Below, piece by piece: positions 24,878 through 33,707 of a stretch of DNA of 64,000 bases. Within the stretch, counting starts at the first letter, position 1. Every line of letters begins with the position of its first letter. The notes under the pieces were generated by a model that made no database searches, was not told the DNA's origin, and saw only the letters and a program-made list of their open reading frames with translations. A program made the position numbers and the translations under genes. The stretch is from NCBI RefSeq assembly GCF_000463015.1, contig NC_022247.1, forward strand, positions 4,402,001 through 4,466,000, written 5' to 3'. This stretch comes from Variovorax paradoxus B4 (GTDB taxonomy: Bacteria > Pseudomonadota > Gammaproteobacteria > Burkholderiales > Burkholderiaceae_C).

Positions 24878-26350
24878 TCATTCCTTTGCCGGCTGCAGCC
24901 GGCTGCCCCGCCGCTGCAGCACCGCCACCAGCAAGGCCGACGCCATCAGGTAGACCAGCGCCACGCCAAACGCGGCGCCATGGCCGCCCGTGCCGGCCGC
25001 GCTGCCCAGCCGCCCGTAGAACAGGATGCCGATCAGCGCCACGCCCAGCGCATTGCTCGCCTGCTGCACCATCGACAGCACGCCGGAGGCCACGCCCGCA
25101 TGCTGCGGCGGCAGGCCGGCCAGCACGGTGGACACCAGCGGTGCCATCACCATGCCGAGGCCGGCGCCTTGCACCAGCAGGAGAGGCACCATCCACGCCA
25201 CCACATGCGAATGGCCCGGCCATCCCGCCACGTTGACGAACTGCAGCGCATGCCCCGCCGCCAGCACGAGGGCGCCGAGCGCGATGGGCGGCTTGCCGCC
25301 GAAGCGGCGTGCGAGGTGCGCGCCAGCCATCGACGTCGCGAAGAAGCCGATCGCCAAGGCGGTGAAAACGATGCCCGAGCTGAGCGGATCCAGCGCCAAG
25401 CCTTGCTGCAGGTAGAGTGCGAGCACGAAATAGAACGAGGCATTGCCGACGTAGAAGGCCAGCGTCGTGAGAAGCCCGGTCACGAAGCGGCCATTCGCCA
25501 GCAAGGCCGGCGCCACCAGCGGCGCACCGCCGCGTGCAGCGAGGCGGCGCTGCTGCATTGCGAAGACAGCCAGCAGCGGCAACGCAGCCGCCAGACACAG
25601 CCAGCTCCACAGCGGCCAGCCTTGCTGGCGCCCTTCGACCAGCGGCAGCACCACGGCCACCGAACCCGCAGCCACCAGCAGCATGCCGACAGGGTCGAGC
25701 CGGCTCCCGGCGCCGCTGCCGCCGTTCGCCAGCGGCGGAATCACGCGCGGTGCGAGCACCAGTGCCAGCAGGCCGATCGGCAGGTTGATCAGAAAGCAGC
25801 TGCGCCAGCCGAGACCGGCCAGGTCGGCGTGGATCAACAGCCCGCCCACCAGTTGCCCGAGCGTCGCGCCCAGGCCCAGCGTGAGCCCGTAGGCTGCAAA
25901 TGCGCGCGCACGGTTTTCGCCCGTGTAGGCCAGGCCGATCATCGCCAGCACCTGCGGCTGCAGCAGCGCCCCGGCCAGGCCTTGCAGCACGCGGGCCGCC
26001 ACCAGCAGTTCAGCGTTGGGCGCTAGGCCGCACGCGGCGGACGCCAGCGTGAACAGCAGCAGGCCCAACATGAACATGCGGCGGCGGCCGAACAGGTCGC
26101 CGAGCCGTCCGCCGGTGATCAGCCCCGCGGCCGTGGCCAGGCCGTAGCCGGCCACCACCATCTGCAAGGTGCCCGCGGAGGCGTGCAGCTCGCGCTGCAT
26201 CGAAGGCAGCGCCACGTTGACGATGAAGAAGTCCAGCACCACCAGGAAGGTGCCGCTGAGCATGACCCAGAGGCCGAGGGTGCCGGCGCCGCGGCTTGCG
26301 GCGGAGGAAAGCGATGCTGCCGGGGCAGCGATGTTCGATGACTGCGACAT
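24878..26350 (-). CDS. MFS transporter, DHA2 family (EmrB/QacA-like)
   Basis: A 490-residue, 14-helix exporter. VVLDFFIVNVALPSMQREL at helix 1, GYGLATAAGLITGGRLGDLFGRRRMF for motif A, and RVLQGLAGALLQPQVLAMIG for motif C mark the DHA2 group. Start at 26350 (MSQSSN) is preferred to 26389 because the extra residues are Arg/Pro rich. It lies 64 bases downstream of the NTF2-like gene in the same direction; both are divergent from an AraC regulator. The substrate is unknown, probably toxic organic compounds. Confidence 0.88.
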   Translation of the reverse strand: MSQSSNIAAPAASLSSAASRGAGTLGLWVMLSGTFLVVLDFFIVNVALPSMQRELHASAGTLQMVVAGYGLATAAGLITGGRLGDLFGRRRMFMLGLLLFTLASAACGLAPNAELLVAARVLQGLAGALLQPQVLAMIGLAYTGENRARAFAAYGLTLGLGATLGQLVGGLLIHADLAGLGWRSCFLINLPIGLLALVLAPRVIPPLANGGSGAGSRLDPVGMLLVAAGSVAVVLPLVEGRQQGWPLWSWLCLAAALPLLAVFAMQQRRLAARGGAPLVAPALLANGRFVTGLLTTLAFYVGNASFYFVLALYLQQGLALDPLSSGIVFTALAIGFFATSMAGAHLARRFGGKPPIALGALVLAAGHALQFVNVAGWPGHSHVVAWMVPLLLVQGAGLGMVMAPLVSTVLAGLPPQHAGVASGVLSMVQQASNALGVALIGILFYGRLGSAAGTGGHGAAFGVALVYLMASALLVAVLQRRGSRLQPAKE

Positions 26351-26414
26351 GATGACTTCGAGTGTTGGATTGGAGCGGCGCCGGGGCAATGACCTCAGAG
26401 GTCATCGCCGGGCC

Positions 26415-26801
26415 TCAGGCAGCGGGCGTCGGCAGGATGAACTGGTAGTCCACTGCGATGCGGCCGTCTTCGGCGAGCAGGAGAAACTCCAGGCCGAGCG
26501 CGGCAACGGGCCCACCGGCGGCCGGAACCATGTGCCAATGGAACATCACCGTACCGTGCAGGAACTGCGCGTCGCCGGCGGCCACAAAGCGAAAGCCACC
26601 GCCCTGCACGTTCTTTTCATGCGAACCGATGACGCGCTGCTCCAGCGCCTCGTAGCCCTTGACCTGCAGGGTGCGCACGTAGTGCTCGCCTTCGGGCACC
26701 CACAGCTGGGCGATGGCGGCGCGGCGCGATGCGGCATCCGTCTCGTTCCAGGCGGCGACGTAGCGATCGGCGAGTTCGGCAAGAGGGATGCGGGCAGTCA
26801 T
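26415..26801 (-). CDS. NTF2-like (SnoaL-fold) small protein
   Basis: A 128-residue protein: ELADRYVAAWNETDAASRRAAIAQLW at the start and FHWHMVPAAGGPVAALGLEFLLL later are typical of the NTF2-like/SnoaL alpha+beta barrel, which includes small isomerases, cyclases and ligand-binding proteins. Function not readable. ATG at 26801 is the family start; the longer frame to 26960 overlaps the AraC gene. Probably co-transcribed with the DHA2 exporter and controlled by the divergent AraC regulator. Confidence 0.78.
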   Translation of the reverse strand: MTARIPLAELADRYVAAWNETDAASRRAAIAQLWVPEGEHYVRTLQVKGYEALEQRVIGSHEKNVQGGGFRFVAAGDAQFLHGTVMFHWHMVPAAGGPVAALGLEFLLLAEDGRIAVDYQFILPTPAA

Positions 26802-26928
26802 GATTCGGAGTCCTTGCCGGGTTGGCGAAGCGGAAGAGCGAGACCGCAGTTTCCGGCGCCAAGAGTGGACAGCGAATGCCTGAAAAGCCGAAAATCTTGT
26901 CCATTCGTCCATTGCCACAGGAGTTCCC

Positions 26929-27855
26929 TTGGACCCGCTCGATGACGTGTTCGCCGCCATGCGCGTACGCAGCGCGCTCTATGCGCGGCTCGAGGCGCGC
27001 ACGCCCTGGGGCGTGAGCCTGGCTGGCGGAGAGAGCGCCCGCTTCGGCCTGGTGGTGCGCGGCAGCTGCCTGCTCGAAGCACCTGGCGTGGCGCAGCCCG
27101 TGGCCCTGGCCGCGGGCGACTGCTATGTGCTCGCGCACGGCACACCCTACGTGCTGCGCGACCATCCGAACACGCCCACGGTCAGTTGCGCCTCGGTGGT
27201 GCGCGACCGCATCGGCGGCGTGGTCGAGCTGGGCGGCACCGGCACCGCGGCCTCGGTGATCTGCGGCTGGTTCCATTTCGACCAGCGCGCGGCCCGGCCG
27301 CTGCTCGACCTGCTGCCCGTGCTGCTGCACGTGAAGATGGAGCAGGCGCGCGCCATCGCGCTGCAAGGCACCCTGCAATTGCTTGCGATGGAAACGGGTG
27401 AGCCCGGCCTGGGCTCGGGCCTGCTCGTGAGCCGGCTGGCCGACATCGTGTTCGTGCAGGCGGTGCGCGCGCATGCCGCGGCGCAAGGCCAGTCGCAGAC
27501 GGGCTGGCTCGGCGCGCTGGCCGACGCGCGCATCGGCCCGGCGCTGCGCGCCATGCACAAGGACATGGCGCGCAACTGGACGGTGGAGACGCTGGCATCG
27601 GCCGCCAGCCTGTCGCGCTCGGCATTTGCGCAGCGCTTTCGCGAGAAGGTGGGCCAGGCGCCGCTCGAATACCTGACGCACTGGCGCATGTTCAAGGCCG
27701 GCAACATGCTCGGCCAAGGCCATGCCGCGGTCAGCACGATTGCAGGCGCGGTGGGCTATGAATCGGAAGCCGCGTTCAGCAAGGCCTTCAAGCGCCGGAT
27801 GGGCATGGCCCCCGGCGCATGGCGTGCGGCAGCGCGGGACGGCGTTGCCGCCTAG
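26929..27855 (+). CDS. AraC-family regulator with cupin N-terminal domain
   Basis: A 308-residue regulator. Residues ~10-190 form the cupin-type sensor domain (WGVSLAGGESARFGLVVRG, LAAGDCYVLAHG); residues ~205-300 are two AraC helix-turn-helices (WTVETLASAASLSRSAFAQRF, ISTIAGAVGYESEAAFSKAF-like segment ending RRMGMAPGAWR). Start is TTG at 26929, with AGGAG at 6 bases; no in-frame ATG fits. Such proteins often activate a divergent exporter or oxidoreductase, here NTF2-like plus DHA2. Its TAG stop shares CTAG with the stop of the facing esterase. Confidence 0.87.
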   Translation: MDPLDDVFAAMRVRSALYARLEARTPWGVSLAGGESARFGLVVRGSCLLEAPGVAQPVALAAGDCYVLAHGTPYVLRDHPNTPTVSCASVVRDRIGGVVELGGTGTAASVICGWFHFDQRAARPLLDLLPVLLHVKMEQARAIALQGTLQLLAMETGEPGLGSGLLVSRLADIVFVQAVRAHAAAQGQSQTGWLGALADARIGPALRAMHKDMARNWTVETLASAASLSRSAFAQRFREKVGQAPLEYLTHWRMFKAGNMLGQGHAAVSTIAGAVGYESEAAFSKAFKRRMGMAPGAWRAAARDGVAA

Positions 27856-28919
27856 GCGCTCGCTGGAAGGCCCGCCTTGGTCCTGGCCGCGAGCTTGAAC
27901 CGCGCCGCCGCAAAGGCCCAGACCATGCGCGTGGCATCGGGCCCGCCCGGGTCGCTGAAAAGCATCGCGGCAGCGCCGCCGCTCCATGCATGCCCGAGTC
28001 CCGCGATCTCGCACAGCATGACCAGCGTGCGCCCCTTGCGCCGGAACTCGGTCAGCCGCATGGCGTGCCGCTTGCCGCGCTGAAGCGTGCGCGTGAGCCC
28101 CGGCTTGGCGCCCACGGCCGTGGCCCACACGGCTGCGCTGTTGACGGCATTGCTCGGCGCCACCACGGCGTCGGCGTCGCCGTGGATCACCAGCATCGGC
28201 GGCAGGGTCGCGAACACGGCGGCCGCGCCCATGGCCTTGCCGACGGCGGTGGTCGGCATGGGCGGCGTGTGCTGTCCGCGCATCGCGCCCAAGGCAGTGG
28301 CCGAAGATTTCGCGGCGCCCGGCGCGACGCCCGAATGCATGACCACGGCGCGAAAGCGCAGCGGGTAGCGCGTGGCCAGCAGCGCCGCCATGCTGGCCCC
28401 CGCCGACAGGCCGGCCAGCGCCACCCGCTCGCGGTCCACCGGATAGAGCATGCAGGCCTGGTCGATGGCCGCCATCAACGTGGCAGCCTCGGCGTCGGCC
28501 TTGCCCGAGCGCCGCTCATACCAGTTCCAGCAGCCTTGGGGATGGGCCAGCCTGTCCTGCTCCAGGTAGAGCACCAGGAAGCGCTGGCGCACGGCCAGCG
28601 CGTTCATGCGCGTGCTGGCTGCAAAGTCGCGCCCGGTCTGGCCGCAGCCGTGCAGCATGACCATGAGCGGCAGCTTCTCGCCGGGCTGCAGTTGCAGGCC
28701 GGCCGGACGGAACAGGTGATAGCCGCGCGCGCCGCCGGGCCCCAGCGCCATGCCGCCGAGCCAGTCGCCCTTGCCCGGCGGCGGCTTGAGCCGCTTGGCA
28801 GTTGCGCGCTGCACCTGGCCCGTCACGCGCTTGCTGTTGCCGAGCGTGATCTTCGTGAGTGCCTTCAGATTGCGCTCATACGCGCGGGCGAACAGGGAAG
28901 CAGTGGAACGACGGGCCAT
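27852..28919 (-). CDS. PHB depolymerase / LpqC-type esterase
   Basis: A 355-residue alpha/beta-hydrolase: oxyanion motif LMVMLHGCGQTGRDFA, nucleophile elbow ALAGLSAGASMAALLA, Asp in VIHGDADAVVAPSNA and His in GLGHAWSGG. The family covers extracellular and intracellular polyhydroxybutyrate depolymerases and feruloyl-like esterases. No signal peptide is seen; the N-terminus (ARRSTASLFARAYERNL) is like intracellular members called phasin-proximal esterases. Start at 28919 (MARRST) is the family start; the frame extends to 28958. Confidence 0.87.
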   Translation of the reverse strand: MARRSTASLFARAYERNLKALTKITLGNSKRVTGQVQRATAKRLKPPPGKGDWLGGMALGPGGARGYHLFRPAGLQLQPGEKLPLMVMLHGCGQTGRDFAASTRMNALAVRQRFLVLYLEQDRLAHPQGCWNWYERRSGKADAEAATLMAAIDQACMLYPVDRERVALAGLSAGASMAALLATRYPLRFRAVVMHSGVAPGAAKSSATALGAMRGQHTPPMPTTAVGKAMGAAAVFATLPPMLVIHGDADAVVAPSNAVNSAAVWATAVGAKPGLTRTLQRGKRHAMRLTEFRRKGRTLVMLCEIAGLGHAWSGGAAAMLFSDPGGPDATRMVWAFAAARFKLAARTKAGLPASA

Positions 28920-28971
28920 GGTCGCAGTGTGAGGGCAAAGCGCCGGCCGTCCAAACAAGCGGCGCGAGGCC

Positions 28972-29892
28972 TCAGTAGATCTCCGGCACGATCATGCTGG
29001 CCGGCACCGGCTGGCGCAGGTAGTCCGCATGGCGCTCGCGCGCCGGCAGTTCCACCGGCGGATGCGGCACCTCCTGGTAAGGCATCTGGCCCAGCAGGTG
29101 GCTGATGCAGTTCAGCCGCGCCTTCTTCTTGTCGACTGCCTGCACCACCCACCACGGCGCTTCCGCAATGTGGGTGCGCTCCAGCATGATTTCCTTCGCC
29201 TTGGTGTATTCCTCCCAGCGGCGGCGGCTTTCGAGATCCATGGGGCTCAGTTTCCATTGCTTGAGCGGGTCGTGGATGCGGCCGAGAAAGCGCATGTGCT
29301 GCTCCTCGTCGGTGATGGAGAACCAGTACTTGATGAGCTTGATGCCCGAGCGCACCAGCATCTTCTCGAACTCCGGCACGGTGCGGAAGAACTCCTCGTA
29401 TTCGTCGTCGCTGCAAAAGCCCATCACACGCTCCACGCCGGCGCGGTTGTACCAGCTGCGGTCGAACAGCACCATCTCGCCCGCGGCGGGCAGGTGCGCA
29501 GCATAGCGCTGGAAGTACCACTGCGTGCGTTCGCGGTCGTTGGGCGCGGGCAGCGCGGCCACGCGGGCCACGCGCGGATTCAGGCGCTGGGTGATGCGCT
29601 TGATGACACCGCCCTTGCCCGCCGCGTCGCGGCCTTCGAAAAGAATGACCACCTTCTGCTTGCTGTGCTGCACCCAGTCCTGCAGCTTCACGAGTTCGCC
29701 CTGCAGCCGGAACAGTTCCTTGAAGTAGGCCTGGCGTGCGGCCTTGTCGCTCGAACGCGCCGCGGGGTCGAGGCCGTCGATGTTGCGGTCCTCGATCTCC
29801 AGCTCGAGCTCCTCGTCATAGCTGTCGATCAAGTCGCGGGCGATGCGTTGCATCAGGTCTTCGTGGTCTGGAAGTGCGCTCGTCAGCATCAT
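28972..29892 (-). CDS. ppk2: Polyphosphate kinase 2 (PPK2)
   Basis: About 306 residues. Walker A FEGRDAAGKGGVIKRI, LPAPNDRERTQWYFQRY, Walker B LFDRSWYNRAGVERVMGF and the lid region with KYWFSITDEEQ are all present. PPK2 transfers phosphate between polyphosphate and nucleotides (mainly making GTP/ATP from NDPs). Two adjacent ATGs at 29892 and 29889 are possible; neither has a clear Shine-Dalgarno. Divergent from the zntB-like gene with ~150 bases between. Confidence 0.9.
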   Translation of the reverse strand: MMLTSALPDHEDLMQRIARDLIDSYDEELELEIEDRNIDGLDPAARSSDKAARQAYFKELFRLQGELVKLQDWVQHSKQKVVILFEGRDAAGKGGVIKRITQRLNPRVARVAALPAPNDRERTQWYFQRYAAHLPAAGEMVLFDRSWYNRAGVERVMGFCSDDEYEEFFRTVPEFEKMLVRSGIKLIKYWFSITDEEQHMRFLGRIHDPLKQWKLSPMDLESRRRWEEYTKAKEIMLERTHIAEAPWWVVQAVDKKKARLNCISHLLGQMPYQEVPHPPVELPARERHADYLRQPVPASMIVPEIY

Positions 29893-30042
29893 GGGGAAGA
29901 AGGGAGGTGTGGGGTGGAACGGGGCATGCTGCCCGTCGCATATGACCGTTGCGTGACGGTCCGCGGGCTGCCGACACGAAGTTGTCACATACGGCGAACA
30001 CCATCCGGGGCACACCCTCCGTCTTTCCTGATTCAACGCACC

Positions 30043-31083
30043 TTGCCGGCACTCCATGACCTGGCCGCCAATTCATACGGCGGCGACGAAGCCGGACTGA
30101 TCTGCGGCTATCTGTTCGACACCGAAGCGTCGGAGCCCGTGCGGGCGATCGACTCGGCGCAGGCTGCGGCATGGCTCGGTGAGCAGGGCTGCAGCAACGG
30201 AATCGCGAGCAATGCATACGCGTGGTTGCATTTCAACCTGAGCCACGCCCAGGCCGAACGTTGGCTGCTGCGCCATGCACGGCTCTCCGACACCTTCTAC
30301 GAAACGCTGCACGAGGGCCTGCCCTCCACGCGCATCGAGCGCGCCGACGATTCGCTGATCGCGGTCATCAACGACGTGCACTTCGAGTTCAGCTTCGAGC
30401 CCTCGGACATCTCCACGCTCTGGATCAGCGTGGGACCGCGACTGGTGGTCACGGCGCGCACCAAGCCGCTGCGCTCGGTCGACGCGCTGCGAACGGCGGT
30501 CAAGGCCGGCGACGCGCCGCGCTCGAGCACCGAACTGCTCGAGCACCTGCTGCGCGCGCAGGCCGACGTGCTGGTCAAGATCGTGCGCGGCGTCACTTCG
30601 CGCATCGACCGCATCGAAGACGAGCTTCTGGCCGGCCGGCTCGACCACAAGCGCGCGCGGCTCGGCGTGCTGCGCCGGCTGCTGGTGCGGCTCCAGCGCC
30701 TGCTGGCACCCGAACCCGCCGCCCTCTTCCGCCTGCTGCAGGGGCCGCCGGCCTGGATGGCCGAGCCCGACGCGCAGGAGCTGCGCGGCTCGACGGAGGA
30801 GTTCTCGGTGGTGCTGCGCGACATGCAGGCGCTGCAGGAGCGCATCAAGCTGCTGCAGGAAGAAATTGCCGCCAACGTGAACGAGGACAACAACCGCAGC
30901 CTGTTCGTGCTGACGGTGGTGACCGTGCTCGCGCTGCCGATCAACATCCTGGCCGGCCTGTTCGGAATGAACGTGGGCGGCATTCCGCTGGCCGAGCACA
31001 GGCACGGGTTCTGGATCGTGGTGGCGATCGTCGCGAGCTTCACCGCAGTGGCCGCATGGGCGGCTTTTCGCAAGAAGCGCTGA
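30043..31083 (+). CDS. zntB: ZntB/CorA-type divalent cation transporter
   Basis: About 346 residues: a long cytoplasmic domain beginning GLICGYLFDTEASEP, DLSHAQAERWLLRHA-like ligand region, a long helix (about 190-290), then two membrane helices with the signature GMN at about 308-310 (LFGMNVGGIPL) and a basic C-terminus FRKKR. This matches the CorA/ZntB superfamily; GLICGYLF favours ZntB, which moves Zn2+ with protons. No ATG is available near the expected start; TTG at 30043, CTG at 30028 or GTG at 29953 are candidates and none has a good ribosome site. Confidence 0.85.
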   Translation: MPALHDLAANSYGGDEAGLICGYLFDTEASEPVRAIDSAQAAAWLGEQGCSNGIASNAYAWLHFNLSHAQAERWLLRHARLSDTFYETLHEGLPSTRIERADDSLIAVINDVHFEFSFEPSDISTLWISVGPRLVVTARTKPLRSVDALRTAVKAGDAPRSSTELLEHLLRAQADVLVKIVRGVTSRIDRIEDELLAGRLDHKRARLGVLRRLLVRLQRLLAPEPAALFRLLQGPPAWMAEPDAQELRGSTEEFSVVLRDMQALQERIKLLQEEIAANVNEDNNRSLFVLTVVTVLALPINILAGLFGMNVGGIPLAEHRHGFWIVVAIVASFTAVAAWAAFRKKR

Positions 31084-31106
31084 GCCGCATCGGCCGTCGC
31101 AGTAAT

Positions 31107-31123
31107 GCTATTTATTTAATAGC
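31107..31123. repeat. AT-rich intergenic hairpin GCTATT-N5-AATAGC
   Basis: A perfect 6-base inverted repeat with a five-base TATTT loop follows the zntB stop by 23 bases in otherwise GC-rich DNA. There is no T-run after it, so it is not a standard terminator. From memory, similar AT-rich hairpins are frequent between genes in Comamonadaceae, but only one copy is seen in this window. Confidence 0.45.
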
Positions 31124-31180
31124 AACCACAATAGCATCCATGCGCCCGCATCGATGTTCCAGACCCAATAGAATGCAAAT

Positions 31181-32038
31181 GTGTCCTCTATTCTCAATGC
31201 CGATCTGCACTGCCATTCCGTGGTTTCCGACGGCACATTGACGCCCGAAGAACTGGCCGCGCGCGCCGCGGCCAACGGGGTCGAACTCTGGGCGCTCACC
31301 GACCACGACGAGGTCGGCGGCCAGCATCGCGCGGCCGCCGCGGCGCGCGCGAACGGCATCCGCTATCTCACCGGCACCGAGATCTCGGTGACCTTCGCCA
31401 ACGAAACCGTGCACATCGTGGGCCTGGGCTTCGACCCCGACGACGCCGCGATGACGCAGGGTCTCTACGACACGCGCGGCGGCCGCGGCAAGCGCGCGCA
31501 GGAAATGTCCGAGGGGCTGGCCAGGGTCGGCATCCACGGCGCGTATGAAGGTGCCCTCAGGTTCGTCGGCAATCCCGAGCTGATCTCGCGCACCCACTTC
31601 GCGCGCTTCCTGGTCGAGCAGGGCCACTGCCGCGACACCTCCGAGGTGTTCCGCAAGTACCTGACCGAAGGCAAGCCCGGCTACGTGCCGCACCGCTGGG
31701 CCTCGCTGAAGGATGCGGTGCACTGGATCACGGCCGCCAAGGGCATGGCCATCATTGCGCATCCGGGGCGCTACAAGTTCACCGCGAACGAGGAATACGC
31801 ACTGTTCCTCGAGTTCAAGGCGCATGGCGGGCAGGCGATCGAGGTCGTCACCGGCAGCCATACGACAGCCGAATACGTCGAGTACGCCGACAAGGCGCTC
31901 GAGTTCGATTTCGCCGCCTCGCGCGGCAGCGATTTCCACAGCCCCGACGAAAGCCATTGCGATCTCGGCAAGCTGCCACCGTTGCCCGGTGCGCTCACGC
32001 CGGTGTGGGAACTGCTCAGCCACCGCATCCAGCAGTGA
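31181..32038 (+). CDS. PHP-domain phosphoesterase (RNase AM / nucleoside 3',5'-bisphosphate phosphatase type)
   Basis: A 285-residue PHP protein: NADLHCHSVVSDG, WALTDHDEVGG, YLTGTEIS, IIAHPGRYKF and SRGSDFHSPDE give the metal-binding His/Asp set. Homologues (YciV/TrpH) hydrolyse 3',5'-nucleoside bisphosphates and trim RNA 5' ends. GTG at 31181 is the start in frame with the family N-terminus. It overlaps the next gene by GTGA and heads a run of five to six same-strand genes ending with trpS. Confidence 0.88.
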   Translation: MSSILNADLHCHSVVSDGTLTPEELAARAAANGVELWALTDHDEVGGQHRAAAAARANGIRYLTGTEISVTFANETVHIVGLGFDPDDAAMTQGLYDTRGGRGKRAQEMSEGLARVGIHGAYEGALRFVGNPELISRTHFARFLVEQGHCRDTSEVFRKYLTEGKPGYVPHRWASLKDAVHWITAAKGMAIIAHPGRYKFTANEEYALFLEFKAHGGQAIEVVTGSHTTAEYVEYADKALEFDFAASRGSDFHSPDESHCDLGKLPPLPGALTPVWELLSHRIQQ

Positions 32039-33012
32039 GCCAGAGCCCCGGGCCCGGCAACGGCAGCGCAGCAGCGGCGGCGCTGGCGAGCGCCCGCGCC
32101 GCGGCGCGCCAGACGCGCGACCTCGAATCCGAACGCATCCTCGCGGGCATTGGCATGGTGCTGGTGGCCGTGGCCTGCTTTGCCACGCTCGACACCGCCA
32201 CCAAGACGTCCACCGCCGCGGTGCCCATTCTCATGGGCGTGTGGTTCCGCTATGCCTTCCAGGCCGTGGCCACCACCGCGGTGCTGCTGCCGCGGCACGG
32301 AACGGCGCTGTTGCGCACTCGGCATCCGCGCTACCAGCTGCTGCGCGGCGCACTGCTGCTGGTGTCGAGCACGCTGGCCTTCCTGAGCCTGCGCTACATG
32401 CCGCTGGCCGAGTTCACGTCCATCGTGCTCATCGCCCCGCTCGTCATCACCCTGCTTGCGGCCACCACGCTCAAGGAGCAGGTCTCCGCGCTGCGATGGG
32501 TGCTGGTGGCGGGCGGCTTCGCCGGTACGCTGGTCATCCTGCGCCCGGGCGGCGATGCATTCAGCTGGGCCGTGCTGTTGCCCATTGGGCTGGTGCTGAC
32601 CAACGCCTGGTTCCAGGTGCTCACGAGCAAGCTGGCGCAAACCGAGAATCCGCTCACGATGCATTTCTATACCGGCTGGGTGGGCGCGCTGATCGCCTCG
32701 CTGGCACTGCCCTTCGCGTGGACGGCCCTGCCCTCCTGGCATTGGTGGGCTTTACTGTGCCTCATGGGATTCATGGGCACGGTGGGGCATTTCATTCTCA
32801 TCCTGGCCTACCAGCGCGCGCCGGCATCGACGCTCACGCCGTACCTCTATGCGCAGATCGCCTTTGCCATGCTCGGCGGCTGGATTGTTTTTTCCCACAT
32901 GCCCGACCGCTTCTCGCTCATCGGCATGGCCATGATCGCGGTCTGCGGCGCGGCCGGCGCCTGGCTCACGGTGCGCGAACGGCGCGTGCCCATCGAGCCG
33001 GCGGAATCGTAA
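32035..33012 (+). CDS. EamA/DMT-family transporter
   Basis: A 325-residue, ten-helix drug/metabolite transporter: two EamA repeats, the first from about residue 35 (ILAGIGMVLVAVACFATLDT) with SSTLAFLSLRYMPLAEFTSI, the second from about 180 with FMGTVGHFILILAYQRAPAS and ending with a basic tail. GTG at 32035 overlaps the PHP gene stop (GTGA), leaving a ~30-residue Ala-rich cytoplasmic leader. Substrate unknown. Confidence 0.86.
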   Translation: MSQSPGPGNGSAAAAALASARAAARQTRDLESERILAGIGMVLVAVACFATLDTATKTSTAAVPILMGVWFRYAFQAVATTAVLLPRHGTALLRTRHPRYQLLRGALLLVSSTLAFLSLRYMPLAEFTSIVLIAPLVITLLAATTLKEQVSALRWVLVAGGFAGTLVILRPGGDAFSWAVLLPIGLVLTNAWFQVLTSKLAQTENPLTMHFYTGWVGALIASLALPFAWTALPSWHWWALLCLMGFMGTVGHFILILAYQRAPASTLTPYLYAQIAFAMLGGWIVFSHMPDRFSLIGMAMIAVCGAAGAWLTVRERRVPIEPAES

Positions 33013-33028
33013 TCAGGAGTCTTTCTTC

Positions 33029-33664
33029 ATGGCCCAGTACTTCGAAGTCCATCCCGAGAACCCGCAGCAGCGCCTGCTGAAGCAAGCCGCCGCGCTGCTC
33101 CAGCGCGGGGAGATCGTGGCCGTGCCCACCGACTCGAGCTATGCGCTCGCCTGCCACCTGGACGACAAGGATGCGGTCGACCAGCTGCGACGCATCCGCC
33201 AGGTCGACGAGAAGCACCATCTGACGCTGCTGTGCCGCGACCTCAGCGAGCTGGCCAACTACGCGCGCGTCGACAACAAGCAGTACCGGCTGCTGAAGGC
33301 CGCCACGCCCGGGCCCTACACCTTCCTGCTCGAGGCCACCAAGGAAGTGCCGCGGCGCGTGAGCCATCCGCAGCGCAAGACCATCGGCCTGCGCGTGCCC
33401 GACCACAAGGTGCTGCTGGAACTGCTGATGCTGCACGGCGCGCCGCTCCTGGCCACCACCTTGATCGCGCCCGGCGAAACCGAGGCGCTGAACGACGCGC
33501 AGACCATCCGCGAACGCTTCGAGAAACAGATCGGCGCCGTCATCGACGCGGGTGCCTGCCCTTCGCAACCCACCACCGTGGTGGACCTCACGCCCATGGG
33601 CACGGGCGACGATCCGGTGGTGGTGCGGCAGGGCCGCGGCGCGCTGGCGGTGCTTGGCCTCTGA
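33029..33664 (+). CDS. yciO: YciO/YrdC/Sua5-family protein
   Basis: A 211-residue protein of the Sua5-YciO-YrdC fold: GEIVAVPTDSSYALACHL, then KHHLTLLCRDLSELANYARV and GPYTFLLEATKEVPRR. Length and motifs fit YciO better than the essential TsaC/Sua5. The family binds ATP and threonine or dsRNA; TsaC makes threonylcarbamoyl-AMP for tRNA t6A, while YciO has weak or uncertain activity. ATG 33029 follows AGGAG. 43 bases separate it from the site-2 protease. Confidence 0.88.
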   Translation: MAQYFEVHPENPQQRLLKQAAALLQRGEIVAVPTDSSYALACHLDDKDAVDQLRRIRQVDEKHHLTLLCRDLSELANYARVDNKQYRLLKAATPGPYTFLLEATKEVPRRVSHPQRKTIGLRVPDHKVLLELLMLHGAPLLATTLIAPGETEALNDAQTIRERFEKQIGAVIDAGACPSQPTTVVDLTPMGTGDDPVVVRQGRGALAVLGL

Positions 33665-33707
33665 CAAGCGGCACCGAAGCTTCTACTCTGTCTGACACAA
33701 TCGCCCA

